DNA of 64,000 nt from Chaunax sp. Z400. Its lineage: Eukaryota > Chordata > Actinopteri > Lophiiformes > Chaunacidae. The translations under genes were made by a program, and so were the position numbers. Positions 11,601 to 23,715 of the stretch are shown one piece after another; the first letter of the stretch is position 1, and each line of letters begins with the position of its first letter. The notes beneath the pieces are model-generated. The model saw nothing but the letters and a program-made list of their open reading frames with translations, ran no database searches and was not told the DNA's origin. Location of the stretch: positions 1,058,501-1,122,500 of the forward strand of contig CM075193.1 of the NCBI GenBank assembly GCA_037577475.1. The letters run 5' to 3'.

Positions 11601-14600
11601 TTTTGGTGTGTCTGAGGCTTAAGTTAACTCAAACACATTAAGCTTCAACATTTTTTAGCAGCTTGATCCAAAAGGAAAACTCTCCTGCTTCTCATTTTTC
11701 GTGACTGATCCTCTGATAGAACATATTTAGTCTGTTTGAAGGGTTCTTCTGGGAGTTTTTGTGATGGAGCGACTGTTGACTCATCTCTCTTCTTGTGGTC
11801 ATGAACTGGATCAGAACTGAATTGGTTTGCAGTTGTGGGGAAAACAAAGTTGACTCTCTTTGTTTGTTTGTTTTGTTTTATTTTTTAATTATTCATCAGA
11901 CGTGACTGATTGGCTGCCCCTTTCATGTGAAAGTGTCAAAGCTGCTCGAAATATTCAAGCCATCAGGTGAAAATTCCTGTGAATTTTTCAGAAAATAAAA
12001 GAACTGCAGTTTTTCCAGCCTTAATATTTCTTATTTCATAAAAAATAATTTTAATGCAATTATTGATTCTTTATCTTCATGGCCAGTTTATCATTTCCAG
12101 ATATTTTCGGTTGTTCAACACAAGTGAAAACTTGATGAATGATCCATATGAACTGATGACAGTGATTATCTTTGGTTGGCTGTTTGGATACAGTCTGATG
12201 AAGTTCAAGGTGTAAATATGATTGACGTTCAGAGAAACGGGTTTTATTTAGACGTTGTGTCTGACCTTCGCCATCCCGTCCCGTTCAGACGCACCCATGA
12301 TGGAACGCGAGGAGCTGTTTGTCCAGAAGCTTCGTCAGTGCTGCGTCCTGTTCGACTTCGTCAGTGACCCGCTCAGCGACCTCAAGTACAAAGAGGTGAA
12401 GAGAGCCGGACTCAACGAGATGGTCGAGTACATCACACACAACAGCGACGTAGTGACGGAGTCCATCTACCCCGAGGCCGTCCTCATGGTGAGAAACGCA
12501 CACATTTATTTATGTTAATAAACCCTGAGGAGGACAAAACATGATTCTAACATCAAACATCCCTTAAATCAATATCATTTATATCTCTCAAATAATGAGG
12601 GAAAAAGCTCCGCCCCCAACAGGACTGTCCTGCACTCTCAAACACACGAACCTGCCCTGCGTTCAATAAGCAAAACATAATGAAATCTTTTCAACATTTT
12701 GTCTAATGAGCTGTTACTTGTAACGTTACCAGACATAGCAAAAGGTCTGTCTGTCTGGGTGTCAGTTTTCAGTGAACTTGTTCCGGACCCTTCCTCCATC
12801 CTCCAACCCGACCGGAGCTGAGTTTGACCCCGAGGAGGACGAACCCACGCTGGAGGCGGCCTGGCCTCACCTGCAGGTACACTCAGTCTAATGTGACATT
12901 TTACATCACCGTCAACAACACTTTATAAACAATGAAATAACATGACAAATCATTTACATGGTGGTTGATCTCGTCCGCTGCTCAGAGGTTAAGGAGCTCC
13001 TGGACCTGGACTGTCTCCCCAGTCTGCAGACATTTTCTGATTCTTTGAGTTAGCTGCTAACTGCTAATAGCTGCTAACTGCTATTAGCAGCTTTTTAAAT
13101 GTCTTGGTTGTGTGTCGCACAAATAACACATTATCAGAATGTCTGATTTTTTAAACATTAAAAAGCAGGGGTTTGCTGTATTTATTTTTAACAACAGAGC
13201 TAATTCAGGCAGGCAAAACTTGGAGCAGCCTTCCTGACTGTTAAAACACACCTGACACTGCCAAATTTAGTTGCTTGGCCTGATTCTTAAAGTTAGCTGA
13301 ATCAGGCTAACTGAGGAGGTCATCAGGAGATGTTGTTTCTCATCAACCTTCACTGGGTATAATTCAGACATGCACAATATGTATTTTTCCTCCATGCATG
13401 ACTGGGTGCCTCATTCCTATTGATCAGGCCGATATTCATCACAGCGGGGGGGGAAAACATTTTTATTTACTTATATATTTAAAGTTTTGAAAATTAAACT
13501 TTTTCTCAGATATGAACAACTTAAATTGCGTCTTTCTTTCTGTATTTTTCCATTGAAATGCACCAATAAGGACATCCTAATCCTGAGCTGTCTCATGCAT
13601 CGGGTTGAATATTCTGCTGAATTATTATATGATGGAGGTTTACTACTACGACTGTCCCTTGGATGAATTTGCGGAGGTCGAGGAGATATGCGATGTTCTA
13701 ATGGCTTTTGTGTATCTTGCATATAAAAAGATATCCCAATGTCAATGTTTTTTGCCCGTATGGTGCAGCCCTGGTTGTTTATACTAGAAAAGTATGAAAA
13801 GTTAAAGTGAGGAAATAAATTCAAGAGGTTTTTGAGACACTTAGCTAAAGCGGCTCCGACCATTAGGTAATGGTAATTAGGGTGTCTTGACGTAGGAAGG
13901 TTTGGGAGCCTGTGCTCTAGGACACAACATGCATGCCAGTTCAGAGTCTGGGAGACACCAGCTTCCACTATCTTGTTTTCCAGTAACGTAAAACATGTTT
14001 GAATGTGAGTGTCTGTGTGCGATAACTGCTGTGGGTGCTCAGTGGGGGTTATCGCTGTGTTTGTGGACTCACTTTGCCCTGCTGTGTTGTCTGCAGGCAG
14101 CACATCCACAGCTGACATTGCAGTGAACAATTCTCTAATTGTCATGTTTTCATGTCATCATGATGTTTCTATGAATCAACACGTCTGTTCTGTGTTCATC
14201 TCCTCAGCTGGTCTATGAGTTCTTCCTCCGCTTCCTGGAGTCTCCAGACTTCCAGCCAAACATTGCCAAAAAATACATTGACCAGAAGTTTGTAATGTCG
14301 GTAAGGTGTGATCTCTGAGCTTCAGGCGCCATTTAAACATCCTGATGTGTGACCTCACTAACTTCCTGTTTGTGTCGAAGCTGCTGGAGCTGTTCGACAG
14401 CGAGGACCCCCGAGAGAGAGATTTCCTGAAGACCATCCTTCACCGCATCTACGGAAAATTCCTCGGCCTCCGCGCCTACATTCGCCGCCAGATCAACAAC
14501 ATCTTCTACAGGTCAGAACCACCAGACACACTTCATGTACAGAATCCTGCTGCCTCTAGTGTTCCCAGTTCCTGTGACTGACTGATGCTGTCTTACAGGT

Positions 14601-15502
14601 TTATATATGAGACAGAACATCACAACGGCATCGCTGAGCTGCTGGAGATACTGGGAAGGTAACACACACTCATTCTAACATGTTATCAAGTAACGCTTGA
14701 TTTATATCTCCTTGTTTGTGATTGGTCTAAATAAACTGACCTGAGCATTGCAGACAGGTTGTCTCAACATGTGACAGCATGTGTCATCGTCTCTCAGCAT
14801 CATCAACGGCTTCGCTCTTCCACTGAAAGAAGAACACAAGATGTTTCTGATCCGGGTTCTCCTGCCGCTTCATAAAGTCAAGTCTCTGAGTGTCTATCAC
14901 CCGCAGGTCAGAGCCGTCCGTCTGTCATGTGACTCCTGTCATGTGACTCCTGTCATGTGACTCCTGTCATGTGACTCCTGTCATGTGACTCCTGTTTGTC
15001 ACTGTTATCTTTCTGTCTGTCTCCAGTTGGCGTACTGTGTGGTTCAGTTCCTAGAGAAAGACAGCAGTCTGACCGAGCCGGTGAGTCTGCTGATAATGTT
15101 TGGTTTCCATAATAACCTTACCTACGTGTTGTAGTCTTACCTGCTGTGACCTTTGACCCACGCAGGTGATCGTGGGTCTGCTCAAGTTCTGGCCAAAGAC
15201 TCACAGTCCAAAGGAGGTGATGTTCCTGAACGAGCTGGAGGAGATCCTGGACGTCATCGAGCCGTCGGAGTTCGTTAAAGTTCAGGAGCCGCTCTTCAGA
15301 CAGCTCGCCAAGTGTGTGTCCAGCCCGCATTTCCAGGTACCCAGAGCCAGAACCTGGGGCAGAACCAGAACCTGAGTCACTGACTAAAATAACAATCAAG
15401 AGTTCAACCAGAAGCTTAAAAATAACAAAGTCGTCCAATACTAGCAAACACAGAATCACACAAATAACTCATGTCCTGCTTCATGAGAACTCTACCTGCT
15501 GC

Positions 15503-15548
<46 letters not shown>

Positions 15549-15549
15549 A

Positions 15550-15585
<36 letters not shown>

Positions 15586-17495
15586 CTGTGTGTGTGCAGG
15601 TGGCAGAGAGAGCCCTGTATTACTGGAATAACGAGTACATCATGAGTCTGATAAGTGACAACGCTGCTAAGATCCTCCCCATCATGTTTCCTGCCCTCTA
15701 CAAGAACTCCAAGAGCCACTGGAACAAGTAAAACACATACGCTGTCAATGTGACTGATCAATGACAGGATCAATACTCCACACGCAGATCCAGTGTGCAA
15801 CACATTTTATCAGTAACATATCATAGCGAATACTCATAATAGCTGATATTGAAGTGGCTCTTTGTTCGAAGTGTTTACCACACTACTAGTCCCATAAAGT
15901 TTCCAACACATACACAAAAACACATCAAAACATGTCGATCAATCAGGAATTATGCTGTATTCTGTTTTTAGGTAGGGATTCACAAAACTGTTTTCATGAA
16001 AATCTTTAACTGCAAAACATGCAGCAATACACCGAATGGCCTCACAAACCACCACTGAGTGCATCGCTGCCTCTGCTTCTGCCATGCTTCATTCACGAGG
16101 TACATCATCACAACCTCGACCGTCTTCATTTTTATTGTTGGCGATACTTTTGACTCTTCACTGCCATCTTGTGGATGTATTGATGTCAACCTAAAGGACG
16201 AATGGAAGCATGTCGGCATCTATCTTCGTACATAGAGGGATATTAAATGAGCCTCACCTACTACTACGACAACAACTATCACCAATAGTACCGCTACAGG
16301 TGTCACAAACACACACTAGGCATGTAGCCTATGAGCCTCAATGACACTGTTAATATTGAGTACTAGTAATATTAGTATGGAGATACTGTGTGCACCAATC
16401 AGTCAGATGCAAAATATTGTATTTTCACATCAAAAGCACACTTTTAAAAGGAAGGCTGCCAGACTTTTAGTGTGAAAATCCTGGAGGAAGTGAGGGGGGA
16501 AAAAATCCTGCGTGTCTGTTTGTGTCATCAGGACAATCCACGGTCTGATCTACAACGCTCTGAAGCTCTTCATGGAGATGAACCAGAAACTGTTTGACGA
16601 CTGCACGCAGCAGTACAAGGCCGAAAAACAGAAGTAAAACACACACAGCCAGCAGTTCACTTGTGTTCACGACAAACAGCCTTTCACTGAACAAGGCAGG
16701 TATTCATAATGTGTAGTTAACGTGTTCTGTGTCTGCAGAGAGAAATATAAACTGAAGGAGAGAGAGGAGATCTGGCACAAGATAGAAGAGCTGGCCAGAC
16801 AGAACCCACAGGTACTCACCTGTCTGCTCACCTGTCTGTCTGCTCACCTGTCTGTCTGCTCAACTGTCTCATCGTCGTCATCATTATTATTATTTCTTGC
16901 AGATCAATAAGCTCCACCCCCTCCGCCCTGGACTCCACCCACAGGAACAGGTCAGTTTTTCCATGAATGAGGCATAGCACTCAGCAGTAGACGTTCTGTC
17001 CCTTTAAGAGAGTGTTGCATTGTGGGTTGTTTGTAGCCTTAATGGTGCAGTGCTAGTTATTTTCTGTCATTGATCTGCAGTATTATTGATTTGCTACTGT
17101 GTGTACTTGCAGTACATGTTGTACGGTGATAGTAGTACTGTGACTGTGTACTCGATGGAGACGGAGACTCCAACAGCTGAAGACATCCAGCTGCTGAAGA
17201 AGACTGTAGAGACGGAGGCCTCGCAGGTATGGATTGTCAATTACTCAGTCAATCTACTGATCAGTGAAGCAGGAAATCAGTAAATCAGCTGTTAAACTGA
17301 ATAAACTCCTCTCTCCTCCCTCTGTCCCTTCTCTCTCCCCCCTGCGTTCCCCCTCAGGGTTTGAAGGACCTGAAGAAGGATAAGGTCCTGATGAGGAGGA
17401 AGTCTGAGCTTCCTCAGGACGTCTATACCATCAAGGCTCTGGAGGCTCACAAGAGAGCTGAGGAGTACCTGACAGCCAATCAGGAGGCTCTCTGA
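5639..17495 (+). CDS. ppp2r5d: Serine/threonine phosphatase 2A regulatory subunit B56-delta (complete, 17 coding exons)
   Basis: Coding exons: 5639-5665, 9537-9617, 10711-10888, 12289-12488, 12766-12876, 14208-14300, 14381-14511, 14599-14658, 14798-14906, 15027-15080, 15166-15336, 15600-15727, 16532-16633, 16739-16811, 16903-16950, 17113-17226, 17358-17495. All borders are GT/AG, phases fit, and the product is 605 residues, against about 602 in human. B56 subunits form a HEAT-like solenoid that docks on the PP2A scaffold and selects substrates. Visible signatures are SSSRFSLTKNRELQKLPALK before the core; an acidic FDPEEDEPTLEAAWPHL loop, the region mutated in human PPP2R5D neurodevelopmental disease; LRAYIRRQIN; and the C-terminal RRKSELPQDVYTIKALEAHK with an RRKS protein-kinase-A-type site. 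The N-terminus MPNKTKKEK and the RRKS tail distinguish delta from other B56 paralogues. The Ser/Gln-rich N-terminal tail (exons 2-3) is shorter in Gln/Pro runs than in mammals. Exon 15 is small, phase 0/0 and fish-specific in sequence. Confidence 0.97.
6560..8100. repeat. Two diverged copies of one interspersed repeat in ppp2r5d intron 1
   Basis: Copy 1 (about 6560-7090) and copy 2 (about 7640-8100) share, in order, GTAGGTCGTATCA (6689 and 7705), a TTTCCTxCxGTTT block (6961 and 7966), ATGGxTGTxGAGTCAxxATTGTGGG (6984 and 7991) and a CTCTCxACTCTA block (7056 and 8063). The common order and spacing show one family inserted or duplicated twice. Class unknown. Confidence 0.6.
8497..9287 (-). mobile_element. 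Tc1/mariner-like DNA transposon relic with inverted arms
   Basis: On the minus strand the DNA encodes broken pieces of a Tc1-type transposase. These are a piece reading ETKWELLGPMDQLYVWRRK (about 8936-8880), GNLQRVEGKMDSIKYQEILEEN (about 8820-8755), and PDLNPIENLWWHLKKVV (8666-8616), the last being the signature around the final catalytic acidic residue of DDE enzymes. The frame changes between pieces. About 65-bp arms at 8497-8562 and 9224-9287 are inverted copies sharing TGATCTATTTAAA and a GGTTAxTGCAAACAGCTGAT core. The N-terminal DNA-binding half is missing, so it is inactive. It sits antisense in ppp2r5d intron 1. Confidence 0.85.
11105..11210. repeat. Interspersed repeat fragment in ppp2r5d intron 3
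   Basis: The text beginning ATTAGGGCAGCATAATATATCG and running through GACATTGACATCACAAT resembles a common fish repeat I recall, but the family name is not certain. No terminal duplications seen. Confidence 0.4.
12888..13106. repeat. Interspersed repeat shared with 4249-4470, copy 2
   Basis: Lies in ppp2r5d intron 5, immediately after exon 5. It is collinear by eye with 4249-4470 from GTGACATTTTACATCA to the GCTAACTGCTxxTAGCTG tail, with a short internal deletion relative to copy 1. Confidence 0.65.
14924..14993 (+). repeat. Five perfect copies of a 14-bp repeat in ppp2r5d intron 9
   Basis: GTCATGTGACTCCT is repeated five times without a mismatch inside a 120-bp intron. Each unit carries TCATGTGA, an E-box/M-box-like word bound by MITF/TFE-type factors in other contexts; function here is not implied. 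Confidence 0.97.
15504..15585 (+). repeat. GAT/ATG trinucleotide microsatellite beside a splice acceptor
   Basis: An 82-bp GAT array, broken once by AAG at about 15549, ends 14 bases before exon 12 of ppp2r5d (acceptor CTGTGTGTGTGCAG). It takes the place normally held by the pyrimidine tract and branch-point region. Confidence 0.95.
15895..16425. repeat. GTAGCCTATGA-type interspersed repeat, copy A (ppp2r5d intron 12)
   Basis: The left part (15898-16015: a CAACACATACACAAAAA block, ATCAGGAATTATG, TTCACAAAACTGTTT) matches 42632-42740. The right part (16310-16420: CATGTAGCCTATGAGCCTCAATG, then AGTACTAGTAATATTAGTATGGAGATAC) matches 43515-43590 and 47775-47860. A short ACT/ACG tract (16258-16300) stands where copy C has a long array. 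No coding capacity recognised. Confidence 0.65.
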
Positions 17496-19792
17496 CGGGG
17501 GGAGGTGGCCCCTCCTGAGCCTGACTCTGCATCCCTCCTGTCCGTCTCCCTGGGGAGGAAGTTGAACCTCTCGTGGAGAAACTGGTCTGGGGTCAGATGA
17601 GGACAGAGCTGATGCTGCGTTCAATAACAAAATGACAATCCAACCCTCTCACCTCTGACCCCTGGTGGCCCCAACAAGTAGGATGCCTTGTCAGCGGTCA
17701 TGTGACGATGGCGTCATCAGATTCACTCTGCACTATCGATTCCGTCATCCTCAAACACCTGCTGTTGTTTGCTTTAAAGGTAACAAGCTTGTGTCATGTG
17801 ACCTTAAAGACTGAAGGTCCCTGAACGCATCACCAACACTTCTTTACCATTCCTCATTCCAGTGTGACCAGTAAATTGTTTCTCCCACTGGCTCTGCTTT
17901 GGTTCCACTGGAAGACGTGTTTAATCTCCGCCCAAACTTAAACTGAATTTTTTTATTTTTTTTTATTGTTCAGTTCAGATAGCGTCATTATTTTCCAAAT
18001 CATTCAACATTCCCAGCACTAAGAGCAGAGCAGCGACCAAACTTCATTTAATCTCCTCGTACAGAAAAGACATTTTTCACCTTGTCAGTGATGATGTCTG
18101 AGATGTTCTGTTGGTAAAACAGTGGAAACTAAAAGCAGAACCTAGAACCTTCTCCAGGTTCTCAAGGTTCTGTGAAGCTCCTGCTGTGGAGACACATCAC
18201 ATCTGTCCTGTGACACCTGAACGCAGCACAGACTCACTTGACAGCTGCCTCCTTCCAGAGCTCCGCCCCTTGCACCTGACCTGACCAATCACCTGTCGGC
18301 ATGGATCTGCAGTGGAGTAGCTTCAGAGGTACTGATGATGATGATGATAATGATAAGGAGACACAGTGAATGTAGACATCCAATCAGCATCCAGCAGGAC
18401 CAGAAGATGATTTGTTTTTTGTTTTATTTTGATGTCATGACATCATCAAGCTTGGACCAATGAGTGCGGTTGTTTGCATGAGGAAACACCAGTTCAGTGT
18501 TGTTGTTTTTTGTCCACGTCTTAAAGCTTGTGTCCGTACAACAATGATAAAACATGATGATGCATTCTGGAGTGCTGGGAATTTCTGAATTCTGACTATT
18601 TCTAGGAACTGGTTTGAATCCACAGATTCACGTAGTGGAACCAAACGCATCAAATTCATCTGAATTTAAGTCCCTCGGTTTGTTTTAGGGTTTATTAGGA
18701 ACCCGAATGTAGTGAGAAGGAACGTCCTACCAAATTAAGATTTGAACAAATAAATCTCTGAGCGTTTGTCTCGCCAAAGTAAAAGCTGGACAAATGCAGA
18801 ATGAAAACACATCTCATGATAATGGAAACCAGTTTTAACCCTCTGAGGTCATTTTCTCCATTTGTACATTTCTTTTAAAGGTTCTGTTAATAGTCGTTTT
18901 TTTATTTTTAATTTACAGCTGAGTCTCAGCTGTCTGAAGGTGAGGCTCCCATTTGAACAATGTGTAAAGGGATCATTTGACCCAAGTAAATTTTTTAAAT
19001 ATACAAATCTCTGTACTCACCTTTCCTCGTGTGGAACAATAGTTCTGGTTCTTAAATGAGTTTAAGACCAAAGTCTAAGATTGACAGAAGCAGCTGAGTA
19101 TTAGAATAAAATAGTCGATAAATGTAGCATAAATATCTAAAATGACATAATCTGGATTTTTGAATAGAAATGTTGTCTGTCACTTTACTTCCACTAAATA
19201 TTAGAGGGAGATTAGAGCTCTCTTCTCGGCGTCTTATAGGTCGCTGTGAGTCACGTGATCTGGTGAGAGTAAGAACGAGGAAGTGGAGAGTCACATTTCT
19301 ACAATGTTCATCACACATCAGCGCCTCTACAGACCTCAGAGGGTTAACGTTTTAGTGTCGGAGGTTAACTAACGTCTCTGATCTCCATTTTCTCTGTTCT
19401 GGTTCTACAGACTCAAGATTCCCATGATCCTTTGCAATCTCACTTCTAACGAGTAATGAGTGTTAAAAGCTGTGTGCCATGAAGAGTTTTAACGATCACG
19501 GATTAATTTGTCAAGAAAAGAAGTATTTCAGGACGAGTTGTGAAGCGTTCAAAGATCTCACTGAATTCAAAATGTTTTTAATATCTTTTCATTTTGTGCT
19601 TCTTGTCAGGAAATATAAGTTTAAATCAGAGCACTTTTCTTAAAACTCAACCCAAAACATCTCCACAGTCATCTCTAACTTCAACTTTATCTTATAGAAA
19701 ACATTAAAAAAAATGTTCAAGCGCAATTTCCCAACAACAAATAAATAATTTTCACTGATAGCAAATATGAAATGTTAATGTTTACTATAGCA

Positions 19793-19972
19793 AGCTAACT
19801 GATATCAGGAAGCTAACTGATATCAGGAAGCTAACTGATATCAGGAAGCTAACTGATATCAGGGAGCTAACTGATATCAAGGAGCTAACTGATATCAAGG
19901 AGCTAACTGATATCAGGAAGCTAACTGATATCAGGAAGCTAACTGATATCAGGAAGCTAACTGATTTCAGCT
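19793..19972. repeat. Ten copies of an 18-bp palindrome-bearing minisatellite
   Basis: The unit AGCTAACTGATATCAGGA is repeated exactly ten times (180 bp). Variants are limited to GGG/AAG in the spacer, and the last unit reads TGATTTCAG. Each unit contains the perfect 8-bp palindrome TGATATCA. Confidence 0.97.
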
Positions 19973-20941
19973 AGCTAACGTTAACTTTTTGTCTGACTGG
20001 TTGCCGTGCATCTTGGAACCATCAGAGTAAAGTCTGAACAAGTTAAGTCATCAGAAATCTATTAGCTCTTATTTTTTAAATATTTGACCTTGATTAAAGT
20101 GCACTTTTCTAATTAATAAATATTAGCACACCATCCTGAGACAGATACTGCTGTGTTAAATATTTTGTTGAATTTTTTTGGGACTTCTTTTGCGGTCTGA
20201 TGATGTTTATCAAGCCGATAGTAACATGAAGAAATGATGAAATAATAGAAATTAGTGTGTTAATGAGCTGATGATTATTCCAGGTTCAACCAATTGCCTC
20301 ACAAGAGGAGTATTGACCTCAATCTGTTTGATTTGTTTTCTCATCATTAATACGTCCAACCTTTTGCTGCTTCATTAACATGTTAGCAATATAGTTTAAA
20401 GCACGTCGATTAGCGCAGAAACAATCCTTAAAGGAACATTTATGAAACAAAATATTTTCAAACACTCTTCAGGCACATTGTGGATACAGATGGTGTTCTA
20501 CCTGCAGTTATTGTCATACTTTATATTGTAATGTATGTGTATTAATTCATAACCACACCCCATTACAGCCCATACCCCTCATTGTAATGTTCAGCCCCTC
20601 CCCCTTTTATGTTTTATTCTTCTGTTGTCGTCAGCTGGTTTTCATTCATTGTTTGTGTGATTTGCTGTCAATCAATGAGCAATCAATTGGCGGGTAGCCC
20701 CACCTACCTCCATCGCTGCTGAACAAAATGGGCGTCACAGTTAAGATTTAATTTTAGGCCCCACTAGCTGACAAAACTGAATTATGGTGGTTCACATTTT
20801 GGTGCTGCTTCAAACTATTTTTAATTTGAAGTACACACTTTTGAGTATTTGATGTTCTTTGAGTATTAGGAGGCAGATCAGATCTTTATTGATACTTGAT
20901 ACTTCTGATTAAAATCTAATGACACTCGCTTATCAACAGAT

Positions 20942-21254
<313 letters not shown>

Positions 21255-23171
21255 TCACCGTTGAAACTATGATTGTTAAATGTTACAGAAGTTTGATCAA
21301 ATCTTCAGATTTGAATGAATCTCTAGAAGAAAAGTTCGTCATTCAAGTATAATCATTTTTTGTCCAGCAGTGACGTGAAGTCGACACAAAGATGAAACAT
21401 TTAGTGAAACAAAGATGGCGGCGAGTTCCGACACTAAGACCTTAGTGCTGCTTCATCCTGTACATACGTTCACTCCTACGAGAGTCTGATTTTGTAGACG
21501 ATCATGTACAGAACAAAATAAAAGAAACAAAGTGACATGTTTGACAATCAGAGTTTGTGTGTTTTATACCAACAGATACCAACTAAGATATAGATTAATT
21601 CATGTTCAATAAAACAGAAATAATTCAAAACGTTTATTAAAAGGTTTTAAGGTGGAATGTAACTATCCAAAATAAACATTTTACACTGAAAATCCAAACA
21701 GGATGTATTCATGTCAGCTTATTTTAAGATTTTTAATTCCAGCTGCTTCTAAGTCTCAACTTGTCACCATTTGTGCACAAATATTTATCACCAATGACGT
21801 TACAAAGAGAAAAATGAAAACTTATTTTGTGCTTTGAATTTTTTCTTAGATGTTGACAAAAGCTAAGCCATGATAATCTACACAAATCAAATTTTCTTAT
21901 TTTTCATTTTTCCTTAACATCTCCAAACTTTCCCTTACTTGAACATCTCCTTCAGAGTTTTGTTCACAAAGAACCAAATGATTTCTGAACATCATTTCAT
22001 GAACTCTAAATCTGATTCAAACGAAACATTCAATGCAGAAATGTAAAAACCTGCTCACAACTGCAGACAAGTGACCGCAGCTTGAATTCTGTTAATGTTG
22101 AGTCAAGCAGCTACTTTTTTGGGTTTCTTGTTTTGTTTTTTACAAGAAAACATATTTAGTATATAAGCTGAAAATATGATCTAAAAATTTCAACCACATC
22201 AGGCTGCTGTTTACTTTTGTTCTGATCTCGTCCATGCTGATTCACATATAAGTTGTGGAAAAGTTACGCTAACATTAATAAGCAACTTATTATAGCAGAT
22301 GGAATTCGATTAAATAATGTAGTTAGTCGACAGCTGAATAAAAAAAACAACTCAGCTTTGAGAGTGAATCTAGCTAACCCAGCTGTTTATCTACTGTACT
22401 GTTCATAATTGTACCGTTCTGAACAACTGTATTGTTATTCTCTCCTTTAATGCAGTGTGTCCACTGGCAAAAGCTAAAGGTTAGTTGAGGTTAGCCAACC
22501 AACTTCAGCAAGCTAACGAGCACAAGTTAATTTTTTTTATACCATCTTCTGATTATGTAAGCTATCCTAATTGAATGTTAGTGAGCCAACTAATTTGAGT
22601 ATGCTAATGTGAGCTAACGCATTTATTAATATTCCAATTAAATGCTATTAAATAAATTAGCTTGTTAATGTTAGCTAATACTAGTATGAACCATACATTA
22701 AGACCATGAACCATGAAAATACCATTAGAGGGAATCAGGTGAGCAAACTTTTATCACTAACTAGAGTTACCAAAGACTAGTAATACTGTTTGTTGGCTTG
22801 CTAACTATAATATCTAAATTGCTAACAAGCTGAGTTAAAGCATGAAAATGGAAAGCTGTCCTTTACTGCTTATGTTAGCTAACATTTAAATAAGCGTACT
22901 AATGTTAGCATACCCTAATGTGCCACAAAACTACCTACCTACTACACTTTTCGTTGAATGATGTGGGCATGGCCAGGAATCAAATTTTGATGTTTCGCCA
23001 TGTCCAGTATATATTTTCAATAAGCATACAATGTAGTTGTAATTTAATGTATATCACTTTGAAATGGCTGGTTTACCTATTCAAGATAATATGATGATGC
23101 AGATGGCAGTAAAAATGGTAAGAAAAGTTCATTTATGCACAAATTGTAAATCTTGCAATTTATAGATAAGG

Positions 23172-23250
23172 CCTATTGTGATTTGGGTCGCGATGGTTTG
23201 TCATTTAAAAAATGTGGGTCCCCCGAAACAAAGTTTGGTAACCACTGGTT
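23172..23250. mobile_element. hAT-like element end fragment
   Basis: The minus strand reads AACCAGTGGTTACCAAACTTTG, then CGGGGGACCCACATTTTTTAAATGACA. The start CAGTGGTTxxCAAACTTT followed by GACCCACATTTT is the terminus I recall from a widespread hAT-type family. Only one end is visible; no partner terminus or target duplication was found. Confidence 0.5.
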
Positions 23251-23264
23251 AACAGGATCAGTTG

Positions 23265-23715
23265 TGGCAAATTGGCTCCACAGCGCCCCCTGGAAATTTT
23301 CAAACAAGCATCCCAGAGTCTGTGTTTAACCTACATGTATGAAATTCAGTACACATCTATCATATCAAGATCTACAAAAATATCTACACAACAATATTGA
23401 GTAACATCGATATCGCCACCTGCAGGCAAAGACAAAAATGTCTCCTGACAATGTTAGTTTGATTTTCTTAAGATATTGATGGTCTAGCCTTCACATGATA
23501 TAATCGAAGACGAGTTAAAATTATTAGGTGTTGTCTAGCGCCACATAGTGGACAAAATGAGGTAAATTACAATCCCTCCGTCAGTGTCCATAATGCATAC
23601 AGATCCAGAGCCTTGCATTTATCCAGGTGTGCAGTAGTGAGGCCGAAGTTGGCGCACGGCCCGACTGGTGCCAGGGTGCGAGGGCCCGTTCAACGCTGCT
23701 TGCAGCTTTAAGTTT
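23265..23715 (+). repeat. Fish interspersed repeat ending in GAGGGCCCGTTCAACGCTGC
   Basis: Starts near CAGCGCCCCCTGGAAATTTT and ends with GCGCACGGCCCGACTGG, then CGAGGGCCCGTTCAACGCTGCTTGCAGCTTTAA. That GC-rich tail is a phrase I recall as highly repeated in percomorph fish genomes. Class uncertain; no open frame recognised. Confidence 0.6.

Noticed and set aside
19793..19972. CRISPR-like direct repeats
   Set aside because: Head-to-tail 18-bp repeats without spacers in a vertebrate genome; a minisatellite.
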